From: Erysipelotrichaceae bacterium
GTDB taxonomy: Bacteria > Bacillota_I > Bacilli_A > Erysipelotrichales > Erysipelotrichaceae
Direction: 5' to 3'
DNA length: 64,000 nt
Assembly: GCA_017550145.1 (NCBI GenBank)
Contig: JAFZQG010000004.1
Span: 434,001-498,000 of the forward strand
Numbering within the stretch: the first letter of the stretch is position 1; every line of letters starts with the position of its first letter. The notes under the pieces are model-generated. The model did not search any database and was not told the origin of the DNA. It saw only the letters and a program-made list of their open reading frames with translations. Below, in pieces: positions 46,068-55,575 of the stretch. A program made the translations under genes and the position numbers.

Positions 46068-46472
46068 ATGGCGTTTAAAGTTGATCTGATTACCTATGAA
46101 GGTGTCTATAAATCTTTCGAATCAGCCAAACTTAATGTGCCGACCAGCGAAGGAAGAAGAACGATCTTAAGCAATCACATGCCGATCATGATGCCTTTAG
46201 AGATCGGGGTCATCGAGACCGATGAAGATGGCATCTTGCGTCATTATGCGATCAACGGCGGTGTATTATACTTTAAAGATAATGTTGCCGAACTGGTTGC
46301 GGATAATGTCGTAGATGTGGCGGAGATCGATATCGAAAGAGCCTATCGGGATAAGGAGAAGGAATCCGAAAGACTGAAGAAAGCCAGAAGAGAAAACGAA
46401 AGGATCAGGGCTGAACATAAGATCGAGGTAGCGGAAAATCTGATCAGAGCTGCCGAAAAATATCAGGAATAG
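46068..46472 (+). CDS. atpC: F1 subunit epsilon
   Basis: 134 residues: beta-sandwich (LNVPTSEGRRTILSNHMPIMMPLEIG, YAINGGVLYFKDNVAELVAD) followed by two C-terminal helices rich in Glu/Arg. It is the last gene of the operon and can regulate ATP hydrolysis through its helices. Starts 1 nt after atpD and is followed by a terminator. Confidence 0.94.
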   Translation: MAFKVDLITYEGVYKSFESAKLNVPTSEGRRTILSNHMPIMMPLEIGVIETDEDGILRHYAINGGVLYFKDNVAELVADNVVDVAEIDIERAYRDKEKESERLKKARRENERIRAEHKIEVAENLIRAAEKYQE

Positions 46473-46496
46473 AAAGAGGTTGAAAAACCTCTTTTT
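46473..46496 (+). terminator. Terminator of the atp operon
   Basis: AAAGAGGTT pairs with AACCTCTTT around GAAA, followed by TTG. Confidence 0.85.
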
Positions 46497-46520
46497 GTGT
46501 GAGAATTGTGTGATTTTGTC

Positions 46521-46549
46521 TTAACATCAGCTTTATATGGTGGTATAAT
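46521..46549 (+). promoter_or_regulatory. Promoter of the Fe3+/polyamine-type ABC importer
   Basis: TTAACA (46521-46526), 17-nt spacer, TATAAT (46544-46549) with an upstream TGG extended -10. The gene begins 47 nt downstream and has a GAGGAT ribosome binding site. Confidence 0.75.
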
Positions 46550-46595
46550 GTAAACGCTTGCAAAGAATCAAGCTAAAAGAAAAGAGGATAATTAA

Positions 46596-47930
46596 ATGAA
46601 GAAACTTCTTATGGTTATGCTGGCGTTAGCGCTGGTATTAACAACTCTTGTTGGCTGTGGTTCCAAAGAAGAACCAGTAGTTGACAATCAGTCAGAAGTT
46701 CAGAAGATCATTGCTGAAGCACAGACAATGACTCTGGAAGAACTGGCTAAGAAGGCTATCGAAGAATCTAACGGTAAGACTTTCTACGGTGTTGGTAACT
46801 CATCACGTGGTAAGAGTGCATTACCATTATTCATCGAATACCTTCAGACAATCGATGCTAACTACAAGCTCGACTTCGAATGGCAACAGCCAAAGAACAA
46901 CAAGATCTTTGATCAGTTGACTGCTGATGGTCTTAAGGATGTCGGTACATTCGCCATGACTCTGATTCAGGATGGTAACCAGATTGAATCTAAGATGGTT
47001 CAGACCGGTGTTCTTGATACATTCATCCCTAAAGAGTGGGCTGAAGCTAACGGTACTACTGCAGAAGAATACAAAGGTTATCTGCCATTACAGACCCTCA
47101 ATAAGATTTTCGAATACAACTGCGTAAACCCTGACAAGAAATATGACAACTGCTGGGATTTCGTAGCTGAAGGCGAACATGGTCTGTTCATGGATATCGA
47201 CTCAGAAATCGTCGGCAAGAACTTCTTATACATGCTGACAAAAGATGAGTATGCTGCTTATCTGAAGGACGCTTTCGACAAGCTGTCTGCTGATGAAAAG
47301 AACTACTTCCAGCCAACTGTTGATGCTATGGCTAAGGATGCTGAAGAATTAGGTTTAGGCGAAAACGGTAAATATGCTCTGGCTTGGATCAAGTTATGGG
47401 TTAACAGTTACAATGCTGTAACTGATGATGGCCCAATCTGCAATACGCTGGTTGATGCTTCTGCTGTTGATAAGTTCGGTCTGCTTGTTTACTCAAAGGT
47501 TCGTTCCGTTGAAGAAACTGATACTGTTTCTGTAAACAACATTAAAGTTGCCGCTTACCAGCCAGGTTACGAAGGTATCGGTGGTTATGCATACTGCCAC
47601 TATCTGTTTGTAACTGACAACTCACCATTACCTTGGACTGCATGCGCATTCATCGCTTACATGACCGAGACTGTTGATGGTTTCTCTGCTTGGGGCAAGG
47701 ACCTCGGTGGTTATTCTTCTAACCCGGTTGTCGCTCAGGGCACTGAAGAGAAATATCATCACTCACAGGGTTTATCCGCAAAAGTTGCTTGCGAAACAAC
47801 CATGGATAAGGGCTATGATTGGTGGACAACCGATGGTAAGCTCGTTGTCGAAGATCCAGTATACTGCGCTTCTGTAGCATTCACAGTCGGTTCTTGGATC
47901 GAAATGCTCGACAAGTATACTCCGGAATAA
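46596..47930 (+). CDS. Extracellular solute-binding lipoprotein (family 1)
   Basis: 444 residues. Signal peptide with lipobox LVGC (Cys21). The mature protein is a large aromatic-rich binding domain with the DIDSEIVGKNFLYMLT and VAAYQPGYEGIGGYAY segments, consistent with the Fe3+/polyamine/2-aminoethylphosphonate class of binding proteins. Codon use is more biased (GGT, GCT, AAG, AAC) than its neighbours, suggesting high expression. The substrate cannot be determined. A hairpin separates it from the permease gene. Confidence 0.85.
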   Translation: MKKLLMVMLALALVLTTLVGCGSKEEPVVDNQSEVQKIIAEAQTMTLEELAKKAIEESNGKTFYGVGNSSRGKSALPLFIEYLQTIDANYKLDFEWQQPKNNKIFDQLTADGLKDVGTFAMTLIQDGNQIESKMVQTGVLDTFIPKEWAEANGTTAEEYKGYLPLQTLNKIFEYNCVNPDKKYDNCWDFVAEGEHGLFMDIDSEIVGKNFLYMLTKDEYAAYLKDAFDKLSADEKNYFQPTVDAMAKDAEELGLGENGKYALAWIKLWVNSYNAVTDDGPICNTLVDASAVDKFGLLVYSKVRSVEETDTVSVNNIKVAAYQPGYEGIGGYAYCHYLFVTDNSPLPWTACAFIAYMTETVDGFSAWGKDLGGYSSNPVVAQGTEEKYHHSQGLSAKVACETTMDKGYDWWTTDGKLVVEDPVYCASVAFTVGSWIEMLDKYTPE

Positions 47931-47970
47931 GAGTAAATCAGTTCTTTTAGTTATCAGAAACTAAAACGAT

Positions 47971-48006
47971 AGTGCCTTTGTAGTATTATCTACGAAGGCA
48001 CTTTCT
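47971..48006 (+). terminator. Intra-operon hairpin (attenuating terminator)
   Basis: AGTGCCTTTGTAG pairs with CTACGAAGGCACT around TATTAT, followed by TTC. It lies between binding-protein and permease genes and should reduce downstream expression. Confidence 0.75.
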
Positions 48007-48022
48007 GTAAGAGAGGTAATTT

Positions 48023-49831
48023 ATGTCAAAATCAATGAAAATCAGACTGAACAGCATAAAGACTTATCTCAGTAAACCGCAGAACGTCATCCTGATCCTG
48101 ACAGGTATTCTGGTCACATTCACAACGGTCGCACCGATCGTTGCCATCGTCAGAGATACCGTTCAGATCCATCCGGGTACGATCGACCAGTATCTTTCCG
48201 GCAAGGCATCGGGTTATACCCTTGTCAACTACACCGATCTGTTTACCAGCAGGCTGGCTAAGACAAATCTGTGGACGCCTTTGATCAATACGACGATACT
48301 GGCAATCGGTTCGTGCACCTTCGCCATTCTCTTCGGTGGTGTGTTCGCTTACCTGATCACCAGAACCAATATGGTGTTCAAGAAGTATCTGAGTTCAATC
48401 TTTATTTTCCCTTACATCATGCCGCAGTGGACGCTGGCGGTTGTCTGGCAGAACCTGTTTAACTCCAACCAGGTTACCGGTACATCCAACGGTTTGCTGG
48501 CCTCACTGTTCCACATTCAGATGCCGGCCTGGTGGTGTGTGGGTCTCTTCCCTTGTATCGTCGTACTGGGCATGCACTATGCACCGTTTGCCTACATCCT
48601 GATCGGTGGTATCTTCAAAAACATGGATGCCAACCTGGAAGAGGCAGCGACGATCCTGGATACACCGCGCTGGAAGATCTTTGCGAGAGTTACGATTCCG
48701 ATGGTCAAACCGGCCATCCTGTCGACGATCCTGCTGGTTGCCGGCAGTACGATCGGTTCCTATCCGGTTCCGCACTATCTGGGTCTGACAACCCTGGCAA
48801 CCAAGTATGTCTCAATGAATGACAAGTACACCGGTGAAGCTTCGATTATCGGTATCATCATGATGCTGTTCGGTGTAGCGATCATGTATCTCAACCAGAG
48901 ATCATTACATTCACGTAAGTCTTATACGACAGTTACGGGTAAGTCAGGTCAGATCACCAAGGTCAACCTAGGTAACACCGGAAGATATGTCATCGCCATA
49001 GTCTTTGTGCTGATCACATTCTTCACTTCGATCTACCCGATCATCTCGTTTGCGTTTGAGACGTTCTTACCTAACCCGGGCGACTATTCGTTCCTGTATA
49101 CGGGCAACACCTCTAACCTGACAACCAAGTGGTGGGTAACAAATGAAAACGTTACGGAAAACGGCATGTACGGTCAGATGGGTATCTTACATAACAAGAC
49201 CATCTGGCACGCTTTCGGCGGTACGATCCTGGTAGCGGTCATCTGCTGTCTGACAGCCGGTGTCATCGGTACACTGATCGGTTATGCCGTAAGTAAGGAC
49301 CGTCATGGCAAGCTGGCAAGCTATGTCAACTCCATGGCTTTCTTACCTTACCTGATGCCTTCCGTTGCGGTCGGTGCAGCTTACTTCATCCTGTTCTCAT
49401 CAGGAAAGATCAATCTGTTCAACACCTACCTGGCATTAGTTATTGTCGGTACGGTCAAATACATTCCGTTTGCATCCCGTTCTTCACTTAACTCGATGCT
49501 GCAGCTGTCGAATGAAATCGAAGAATCAGCCATCATCCAGGATGTTCCGTGGATCAAGCGTATGACCAGGATCATCATTCCGATCCAGAAATCTTCAATC
49601 GTTTCCGGATTCCTGCTTCCGTTCATGACCTGTCTGAGAGAACTCTCACTGTTCATGTTACTGTGTGTGCAGGGCTTCATCCTGTCAACGACACTGGATT
49701 ACTTTGATGAGATGGGCTTATATGCATTCTCGAGCGGCATCAACCTGATCCTGATCGTCACGATCCTGATCAGTAACTTTGCCGTAAACAAGATTACGGG
49801 CGCAAGCCTTGATGAAGGAATAGGAGGATAA
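48023..49831 (+). CDS. ABC transporter permease, fused two-domain (FbpB/ThiP-like)
   Basis: 602 residues with about twelve membrane helices in two repeats of the binding-protein-dependent permease domain. Each repeat has an EAA-type loop: NLEEAATILDTPRWKIFARVTIPM, and EIEESAIIQDVPWIKRMTRIIIPI. A long extracytoplasmic segment (about 350-390) contains several Asn and Thr. A single fused permease pairing with one ATPase is typical of Fe3+ and thiamine importers. AGAGG precedes the ATG. Confidence 0.9.
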   Translation: MSKSMKIRLNSIKTYLSKPQNVILILTGILVTFTTVAPIVAIVRDTVQIHPGTIDQYLSGKASGYTLVNYTDLFTSRLAKTNLWTPLINTTILAIGSCTFAILFGGVFAYLITRTNMVFKKYLSSIFIFPYIMPQWTLAVVWQNLFNSNQVTGTSNGLLASLFHIQMPAWWCVGLFPCIVVLGMHYAPFAYILIGGIFKNMDANLEEAATILDTPRWKIFARVTIPMVKPAILSTILLVAGSTIGSYPVPHYLGLTTLATKYVSMNDKYTGEASIIGIIMMLFGVAIMYLNQRSLHSRKSYTTVTGKSGQITKVNLGNTGRYVIAIVFVLITFFTSIYPIISFAFETFLPNPGDYSFLYTGNTSNLTTKWWVTNENVTENGMYGQMGILHNKTIWHAFGGTILVAVICCLTAGVIGTLIGYAVSKDRHGKLASYVNSMAFLPYLMPSVAVGAAYFILFSSGKINLFNTYLALVIVGTVKYIPFASRSSLNSMLQLSNEIEESAIIQDVPWIKRMTRIIIPIQKSSIVSGFLLPFMTCLRELSLFMLLCVQGFILSTTLDYFDEMGLYAFSSGINLILIVTILISNFAVNKITGASLDEGIGG

Positions 49832-49834
49832 AAA

Positions 49835-51475
49835 ATGCCAAAAATCGTCTTGGAACACATAACAAAACGTTATGATAGATTCTATGCCGTCGATGATCTC
49901 AATCTGGTCATCGAAGACAATGCTTTCGTTACCTTACTGGGTCCTTCGGGCTGCGGTAAGACAACGACTTTAAGAATGATCGCCGGTCTGGAGACTCCGA
50001 CCAGTGGTAAGATCACGATCGGTGATCGTGTCGTCTATGACTCTGAAGAGGGTATCAATATTCCTGCCAACAAGCGTAAGGTCGGATTCCTGTTCCAGAA
50101 CTACGCTCTGTGGCCTAACATGACCGTCTATGAGAACATCTCTTTCGGTCTGACTAACGTCAAGGAAGCTTTACCGGTCATCAACTTTGAAGGCAAGACT
50201 GCTTCCCAGCTGCTTAAGGCTTTAAACAGACCTAACGATATCGTTAAGACCATTAACGAGTGCTACGACAAGAAAGGCAAGCTGGATGAAAACAAGGCTA
50301 TGATCAAACTGATCGATGCCTATGAGATCTCCCAGTATTCTGCCAAGAAACTGCTCGGCTACAAACTCCATACAGCTTCTGATGTGGCAGCCGAAGCAAA
50401 GAAACGCGTTGATGAATTAACGGCTGTCGTTGAAAAGGCTAAAGCCGATGCAGCAGCCAAAGGTTACACTCTTGATGATAATTTCGTTAACCTGAAAGAT
50501 GGTGAACCGGTCAAGGAAGTCAGAAGACTTACAAAAGAAGAGATCGATCTGGCTGTCAGAAGAGTATCACGTATCGTTAAGATCGGTATGTTTATGGACA
50601 GATATCCGGCTGAACTTTCCGGTGGTCAGCAGCAGCGTGTGGCTATCGCCAGAACGCTCGCTCCGGAACCAACTGTTCTGTTCATGGATGAGCCGTTATC
50701 CAACCTGGATGCGAAGTTAAGACTCGAAATGAGATCTGAGTTACAGAGATTGCATCTGGAAACAGGTTCAACATTTGTCTATGTTACCCACGACCAGATG
50801 GAAGCCATGACTCTGGCTACCAAGATCTGTCTGATCGACAACGGTCTCTTACAGCAGTACGATGCTCCGCTTGATGTCTACAACAAGCCAAACAATCTCT
50901 TCGTTGCGGACTTCGTCGGTAACCCTGCCATCAACTTCATCGAAGCTCACGGCAAACAGGTCAAAGGCAACTTTGAACTGGATGTCTTCGATGGTAAGAA
51001 GCTGACCTTCGTTCCTAATGAAGCGATCGACATCAACAAGTGGCACGAAGATTACGCAGCTATGAAGAAAGAAGAAGCCGATCTGCTCAATGAAAAGGCA
51101 GCTCAGAAGGGCTACGTTGAAAAGAGCAACAAGGAAACCACTTTCAAGTATCATGTTGCGAAGGTTGATGAACTGGAAGACTATGATGATGAAGTACAGC
51201 TGAGCGATGAGGATTTCGTTATCGGTATCAGACCGGAATTCGTCGAAATCTCCAAAGGCAGCAAGTTTGAAGGCGAAGTATATTCTTCAATGCCTACCGG
51301 TATGGAAACAACCGTCAGAGTTGCCATCGGCAATTACCTCCTGACAGGTGTCATGTTCGGTGGTGTCGTCTATAAACTGGGTGATAAGGTCAATGTCGGA
51401 TTCAAAGGCAACAATGCCATCCTGTTTGACCGCAAGTCAGGCAACATCATTGCTTTAGGTTCATTAAAAGCCTAA
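49835..51475 (+). CDS. ABC importer ATPase with large helical insertion
   Basis: 546 residues. Walker A GPSGCGKT (37-44), Q-loop FQNYALWP (87-94), signature LSGGQQQR (261-268), Walker B VLFMDEP, D-loop SNLDAKLR, switch VTHDQ. Between the Q-loop and the signature are about 160 residues instead of the usual 45; residues about 107-228 form a charged helical insertion. The C-terminal TOBE-like region also carries an acidic/Lys-rich insertion. It follows the permease by 3 nt and completes the importer. Confidence 0.9.
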   Translation: MPKIVLEHITKRYDRFYAVDDLNLVIEDNAFVTLLGPSGCGKTTTLRMIAGLETPTSGKITIGDRVVYDSEEGINIPANKRKVGFLFQNYALWPNMTVYENISFGLTNVKEALPVINFEGKTASQLLKALNRPNDIVKTINECYDKKGKLDENKAMIKLIDAYEISQYSAKKLLGYKLHTASDVAAEAKKRVDELTAVVEKAKADAAAKGYTLDDNFVNLKDGEPVKEVRRLTKEEIDLAVRRVSRIVKIGMFMDRYPAELSGGQQQRVAIARTLAPEPTVLFMDEPLSNLDAKLRLEMRSELQRLHLETGSTFVYVTHDQMEAMTLATKICLIDNGLLQQYDAPLDVYNKPNNLFVADFVGNPAINFIEAHGKQVKGNFELDVFDGKKLTFVPNEAIDINKWHEDYAAMKKEEADLLNEKAAQKGYVEKSNKETTFKYHVAKVDELEDYDDEVQLSDEDFVIGIRPEFVEISKGSKFEGEVYSSMPTGMETTVRVAIGNYLLTGVMFGGVVYKLGDKVNVGFKGNNAILFDRKSGNIIALGSLKA

Positions 51476-51497
51476 GAATATTAAAATTCATTTGAAG

Positions 51498-51528
51498 AAG
51501 CTCTGTTCACTGAACAGGGCTTTTTTCG
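51498..51528 (+). terminator. Hairpin terminator
   Basis: AAGCTCTGTTCA pairs with TGAACAGGGCTT (one T-G pair), followed by a run of six Ts. Confidence 0.85.
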
Positions 51529-51534
51529 TATTGA

Positions 51535-51543
51535 TGTTATAAT
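51535..51543 (+). promoter_or_regulatory. Extended -10 promoter 7 nt before the ABC exporter ATG
   Basis: TGT-TATAAT ends 7 nt before the ATG at 51551. There is no Shine-Dalgarno, so the transcript is predicted to be leaderless or nearly so. Confidence 0.55.
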
Positions 51544-51550
51544 CAAAATA

Positions 51551-53302
51551 ATGGAAAAGATAACGGTATATCTGAAAGACTACATCCGCGAAAGTATTCT
51601 GGCGCCTTCTTTTAAGCTGCTGGAAGCGCTGATGGATCTTTTTGTACCGTTACTGGTTGCTTATATAATCAATGAAGGCATAGCTAAGAATAATCAGTCT
51701 GTCATCATCAGATGTTTTATCTATCTGATCGCCTTGGCGGTTTTAGGCATGTTATTTTCTTTTACGGCTCAATGGTTTGCGGCTAAAGCTAGTGTCGGTT
51801 TTGCGGGTAAACTGCGTCAGGCGCTTTTTGATCAAATTCAGTCACTTTCCTACAGACAGCTTGATACCTTAGGTACCGATACGCTGATCACAAGGATGAC
51901 CAGCGATATCAATCAGATGCAGACAGGTTTAAATCTGGCTCTGAGATTATTACTGAGAAGTCCGTTCATTGTCTTCGGAGCGATGATCATGGCCTTCACG
52001 ATCGATATTAAGAGTGCCATGGTCTTTGCGGTCACGATCCCAATTTTATGTCTGGTGGTTTTCGGAATCATGTTAGTCAGTATTCCGTTATTCGAAAAAG
52101 TTCAGATCGCTCTGGATAAACTCTTAGGCAAGACCAGAGAGAATCTGACCGGTGTCAGAGTGATCAGAGCCTTCTGCCGTGAGGAAGAGGAAATAAAGGA
52201 TTTTGATGATAAGAGTTCGCTCCTGACAAAACTCAATGAATATGTCGGACGTCTTTCCGCTGCGATGAACCCTCTGACCTATATCATAATCAATGCTGCC
52301 ACGATCATATTGATCTATATCGGTGCTTTAAGAGTAGAAATGGGAATTCTGAGGCAGGGTGATGTCGTAGCCTTGTATAACTATATGGCTCAGATCATTG
52401 TGGAATTGATTAAACTTGCTTCACTAATTATTACGATCAATAAATCTCTGGCCTGCGGACGTCGTGTTGAAAAGATCATGGAAATCGATGCGGATATGAA
52501 ATATGAAGATGAACTCAAGAGTAAGGAAGATGATCAGTATTCGGTAGTATTCAATAACGTTTCATTCCGTTATGAAGGAGCGGCAGCCGAAACCGTTGAA
52601 AACTTAGATTTCAAAGTAAAGAAAGGTCAGACTGTCGGTATCATCGGCGGTACAGGTTGCGGTAAGTCGACTTTAGTAAATCTGATTCCGCGTTTCTATG
52701 ATGCAGATAAAGGTAATGTCGAAGTAAATGGTATAAATGTCAAAGAATATCCGAAAGATATACTTTTGAATAAGATCGGTATCGTACCGCAGAAAGCCGT
52801 ACTGTTTGCAGGTACGATCAGAGATAATCTGCGCTGGGGCAACGAGAATGCTTCCGATGAAGAAATATATGAAGCATTGAAAATTGCCCAGGCTTTGGAA
52901 GTTGTTGAAGGCAAAGAAAAGAAACTTGATGAATGGGTCGAACAGAACGGACGTAATCTCTCCGGAGGTCAGCGTCAGCGTCTGACGATAGCCAGGGCTT
53001 TATTAAAGAAACCGCAGATCCTGATCATGGATGATTCAGCAAGTGCATTGGATTTCGCAACCGATCTGCGCCTGCGTCAGGCTATAAATAATCTAAAGAA
53101 TGATCTGACTGTTTTCATCGTTTCGCAGCGTACGACAAGTGTAAGGAATGCCGATCTTATTCTCGTGATGGATGATGGAAAGATCGTCGGTAAGGGTAGA
53201 CATGATGAACTGCTGAAAAACTGTGAAGTCTATCAGGAGATCTATTACTCACAATTTCCTGAAGAACGTCCGAGTGGAAAGGAGGTGTTTACTGTTGCCT
53301 AA
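51551..53302 (+). CDS. ABC exporter half-transporter A (heterodimer)
   Basis: 583 residues: six membrane helices (about 15-300) and an ATPase domain with Walker A GGTGCGKST, signature LSGGQRQR and Walker B LIMDDSASALD. The catalytic Glu after Walker B is replaced by Asp, the mark of the non-hydrolysing half in heterodimeric exporters such as TM287/288 and BmrCD. Paired with the next gene, which overlaps it by 8 nt. Probable multidrug or lipid exporter. Confidence 0.9.
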   Translation: MEKITVYLKDYIRESILAPSFKLLEALMDLFVPLLVAYIINEGIAKNNQSVIIRCFIYLIALAVLGMLFSFTAQWFAAKASVGFAGKLRQALFDQIQSLSYRQLDTLGTDTLITRMTSDINQMQTGLNLALRLLLRSPFIVFGAMIMAFTIDIKSAMVFAVTIPILCLVVFGIMLVSIPLFEKVQIALDKLLGKTRENLTGVRVIRAFCREEEEIKDFDDKSSLLTKLNEYVGRLSAAMNPLTYIIINAATIILIYIGALRVEMGILRQGDVVALYNYMAQIIVELIKLASLIITINKSLACGRRVEKIMEIDADMKYEDELKSKEDDQYSVVFNNVSFRYEGAAAETVENLDFKVKKGQTVGIIGGTGCGKSTLVNLIPRFYDADKGNVEVNGINVKEYPKDILLNKIGIVPQKAVLFAGTIRDNLRWGNENASDEEIYEALKIAQALEVVEGKEKKLDEWVEQNGRNLSGGQRQRLTIARALLKKPQILIMDDSASALDFATDLRLRQAINNLKNDLTVFIVSQRTTSVRNADLILVMDDGKIVGKGRHDELLKNCEVYQEIYYSQFPEERPSGKEVFTVA

Positions 53303-55040
53303 GAATAATTCAAACAGTGAAACACTTAAGAAAGTCCTTTCTCTGATCAGGAAGTATCGTTTTCTGGTTGTTTTAAGTATTGTTATGGCGGCGGTATCCG
53401 TAGTATTGCAGTTATACGTACCGATTCTTTTCGGTGATGCGATCGATACGATAAAAGATATTGAAAGCATTAATTATGTAATGTTGAAAGATTATCTTCT
53501 GAAGATCGCTTTACTCTCACTTCTTTCTGCTCTGGCAACCTGGATCATGAATCTGATCAACAACCGGATATCATACCGTACAGTCGAAGATCTGCGTAAG
53601 AAAGCCATCAGAAGGATTCAGATTCTGCCGTTATCATATCTGGACTCACACGCGACAGGCGATATCGTTCAAAGGATAATAGCTGACTCCGATCAGTTAT
53701 CGGAAGGACTGCTGCTGGGATTCTCACAGCTGTTCAGCGGTGTGATCACGATCTTTGTGACCTTGTATTTCATGTTGTCGAAGAATGTGGAGATAACCTT
53801 GATGGTCATCGTCATGACACCGGTTAGTTTCCTGGTTGCCCGTTTCATTGCAGGACGTTCATATAAGATGTTTGCGAAACAGAATGAAGCCAGAGGTAAG
53901 CAGACAGCTCTGATCAATGAAATGATCTCTAATGAGAAGATCGTTAAAGCTTTTGCGTATGAAGGAAAAGCCTCTAAACGTTTTAAAGATATAAATGAAG
54001 AGTTATGCAGGTATGCGCAAAGCGCGACTTTCTTCTCTTCTCTGACAAATCCATCCACCAGAGCGGTAAATAATGTTATCTATGCTTTAGTCGCATTGAT
54101 CGGTTCGATGAAGATCCTGAACGGTTCTTTGAGTGTCGGTGGCATTACGGTCTTACTGGCTTATGCCAATCAGTATATGAAGCCGTTCAACGATATCAGT
54201 TCGGTCGTTACAGAACTGCAGAACTCCTTGAGCTGTGCTGAAAGAGTATTCGAATTGATCGAAGCCGAAGCTCAATCACCGGAAAAAGAAAAAGAACTGC
54301 CTGAAGCAGAAGGTGATATCGATATCGAGAATGTGTATTTCTCTTATGACAAGAGCCGTAAACTTATCGAAGATTTCTCCTTCCATGGCAAGAAGGGTAT
54401 GACGATTGCGATCGTCGGACCTACGGGCTGCGGCAAGACCACTTTAATAAATCTTCTGATGCGTTTCTATGATGTGGATAAGGGAAAGATCAGAGTTGAT
54501 GGTAATGACATATATGAGGTAAGCAGAAAATCACTCAGAAAGAATTATGGTATGGTCTTACAGGATACCTGGTTAAAGAATGCGAGTGTCAGAGACAATA
54601 TCGCCATCGGTAAGTCTGATGCGAGTGATGAAGAAATAATCACTGCTGCCAAGCGTACTCATTCCTGGGAATTCATCAGACGTATGCCTCAGGGTTTAGA
54701 TACCGTGATTAATGATGACTCTTTATCTCAGGGTCAGAAACAGCTCTTATGTATCACCAGAGTCATGCTGTGTATGCCGCCGATGCTGATCCTGGATGAA
54801 GCGACATCATCGATCGATACCCGTACGGAAGTATACATCCAGAAAGCTTTTGCCAGACTGATGGAAGGTCGGACAAGTTTCATTGTCGCACACCGCTTAT
54901 CAACGATCAGAAATGCCGATCAGATCCTGGTCATGAATGACGGCAAGATCATTGAACAGGGTTCACATGAGCAGCTGATGAAAAATAACGGTTTCTATAC
55001 GAGACTGTATAATTCACAGTTTGCTGCAAACGAGTCATAA
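53295..55040 (+). CDS. ABC exporter half-transporter B (heterodimer)
   Basis: 581 residues: six helices plus ATPase domain with Walker A GPTGCGKTT, signature LSQGQKQL (canonical LSGGQ altered) and Walker B LILDEATSSID with the catalytic Glu intact. The altered signature and the Asp in partner A fall in the same composite ATP site, so that site is degenerate. The start is a TTG preceded by AAAGGAGGTG; the frame extends to 53223 but that start is inside the upstream gene without a ribosome binding site. Confidence 0.9.
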   Translation: MPKNNSNSETLKKVLSLIRKYRFLVVLSIVMAAVSVVLQLYVPILFGDAIDTIKDIESINYVMLKDYLLKIALLSLLSALATWIMNLINNRISYRTVEDLRKKAIRRIQILPLSYLDSHATGDIVQRIIADSDQLSEGLLLGFSQLFSGVITIFVTLYFMLSKNVEITLMVIVMTPVSFLVARFIAGRSYKMFAKQNEARGKQTALINEMISNEKIVKAFAYEGKASKRFKDINEELCRYAQSATFFSSLTNPSTRAVNNVIYALVALIGSMKILNGSLSVGGITVLLAYANQYMKPFNDISSVVTELQNSLSCAERVFELIEAEAQSPEKEKELPEAEGDIDIENVYFSYDKSRKLIEDFSFHGKKGMTIAIVGPTGCGKTTLINLLMRFYDVDKGKIRVDGNDIYEVSRKSLRKNYGMVLQDTWLKNASVRDNIAIGKSDASDEEIITAAKRTHSWEFIRRMPQGLDTVINDDSLSQGQKQLLCITRVMLCMPPMLILDEATSSIDTRTEVYIQKAFARLMEGRTSFIVAHRLSTIRNADQILVMNDGKIIEQGSHEQLMKNNGFYTRLYNSQFAANES

Positions 55041-55042
55041 AA

Positions 55043-55068
55043 AAAGGTTGCTTCGAAGCAACCTTTCG
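55043..55068. terminator. Bidirectional hairpin terminator
   Basis: AAAGGTTGCTT pairs with AAGCAACCTTT with a minimal loop, between the exporter operon (+) and hsp20 (-). Confidence 0.8.
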
Positions 55069-55073
55069 TTTAT

Positions 55074-55490
55074 TTATTCGATTGTTACGGTCTGTTTTGT
55101 TTCGATGGATTTCTGTTCCTTTGACGGTAAGACGATATTCAGAATACCGTTTTCGAATTTAGCCTTAACATCTTCAGCCTTGATATTCTCACCGACATAG
55201 AAGCTTCTTGAGCAGGTTCCGAATCTTCTTTCAGATCTGATCAGATTGCCTTTGGCATCCTTTTCTTCATTGCTTAAATTATGAGTAGCCTTGATATTGA
55301 GATAGCCATCAACCAGATCCATCTGCACATCTTCTTTCTTATATCCCGGTAATTCAATATCGAGATTGTAGTAACCGTCTTTTTCGAAGACATCGGTCTT
55401 CATTACGCTTCCTGTATAAACTGTTTCTTTAGGTAAGAAACCATCGAACATGTCATCGAATACATCTAAATTTCTTGGAAAATACTTCAT
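55074..55490 (-). CDS. hsp20: Hsp20/alpha-crystallin small heat-shock protein
   Basis: 138 residues. An N-terminal segment with FDDMFDGFLP, the alpha-crystallin domain (DVFEKDGYYNLDIELPGYKKEDVQMDLVDGYLNI in parts, RSERRFGTCSRSFYVGENI), and a short C-terminal IVLPSK tail. It is an ATP-independent chaperone holding unfolded proteins. GGAGGTAAATA precedes the ATG. A CIRCE-like element covers its promoter, implying HrcA control. Confidence 0.95.
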   Translation of the reverse strand: MKYFPRNLDVFDDMFDGFLPKETVYTGSVMKTDVFEKDGYYNLDIELPGYKKEDVQMDLVDGYLNIKATHNLSNEEKDAKGNLIRSERRFGTCSRSFYVGENIKAEDVKAKFENGILNIVLPSKEQKSIETKQTVTIE

Positions 55491-55533
55491 TTTATTTACC
55501 TCCGTATCCGGGTCTTATTTACCCTACACCTAT

Positions 55534-55561
55534 ATGATAGCACGATAATTAGCACTGTCAA
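55534..55561 (-). promoter_or_regulatory. hsp20 promoter
   Basis: On the minus strand TTGACA (55561-55556), 16-nt spacer and TATCAT (55539-55534). The -35 box lies inside the CIRCE-like element. Confidence 0.7.
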
Positions 55562-55575
55562 GTATAAAGTGCTAG
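55549..55575. promoter_or_regulatory. CIRCE-like HrcA operator
   Basis: TTAGCACTG-N9-AAGTGCTAG follows the 9-9-9 layout of CIRCE (TTAGCACTC-N9-GAGTGCTAA) with one mismatch in each arm relative to consensus ends. Further TAGCAC-like half sites occur at 55539-55544 and 55590-55598. Confidence 0.65.
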
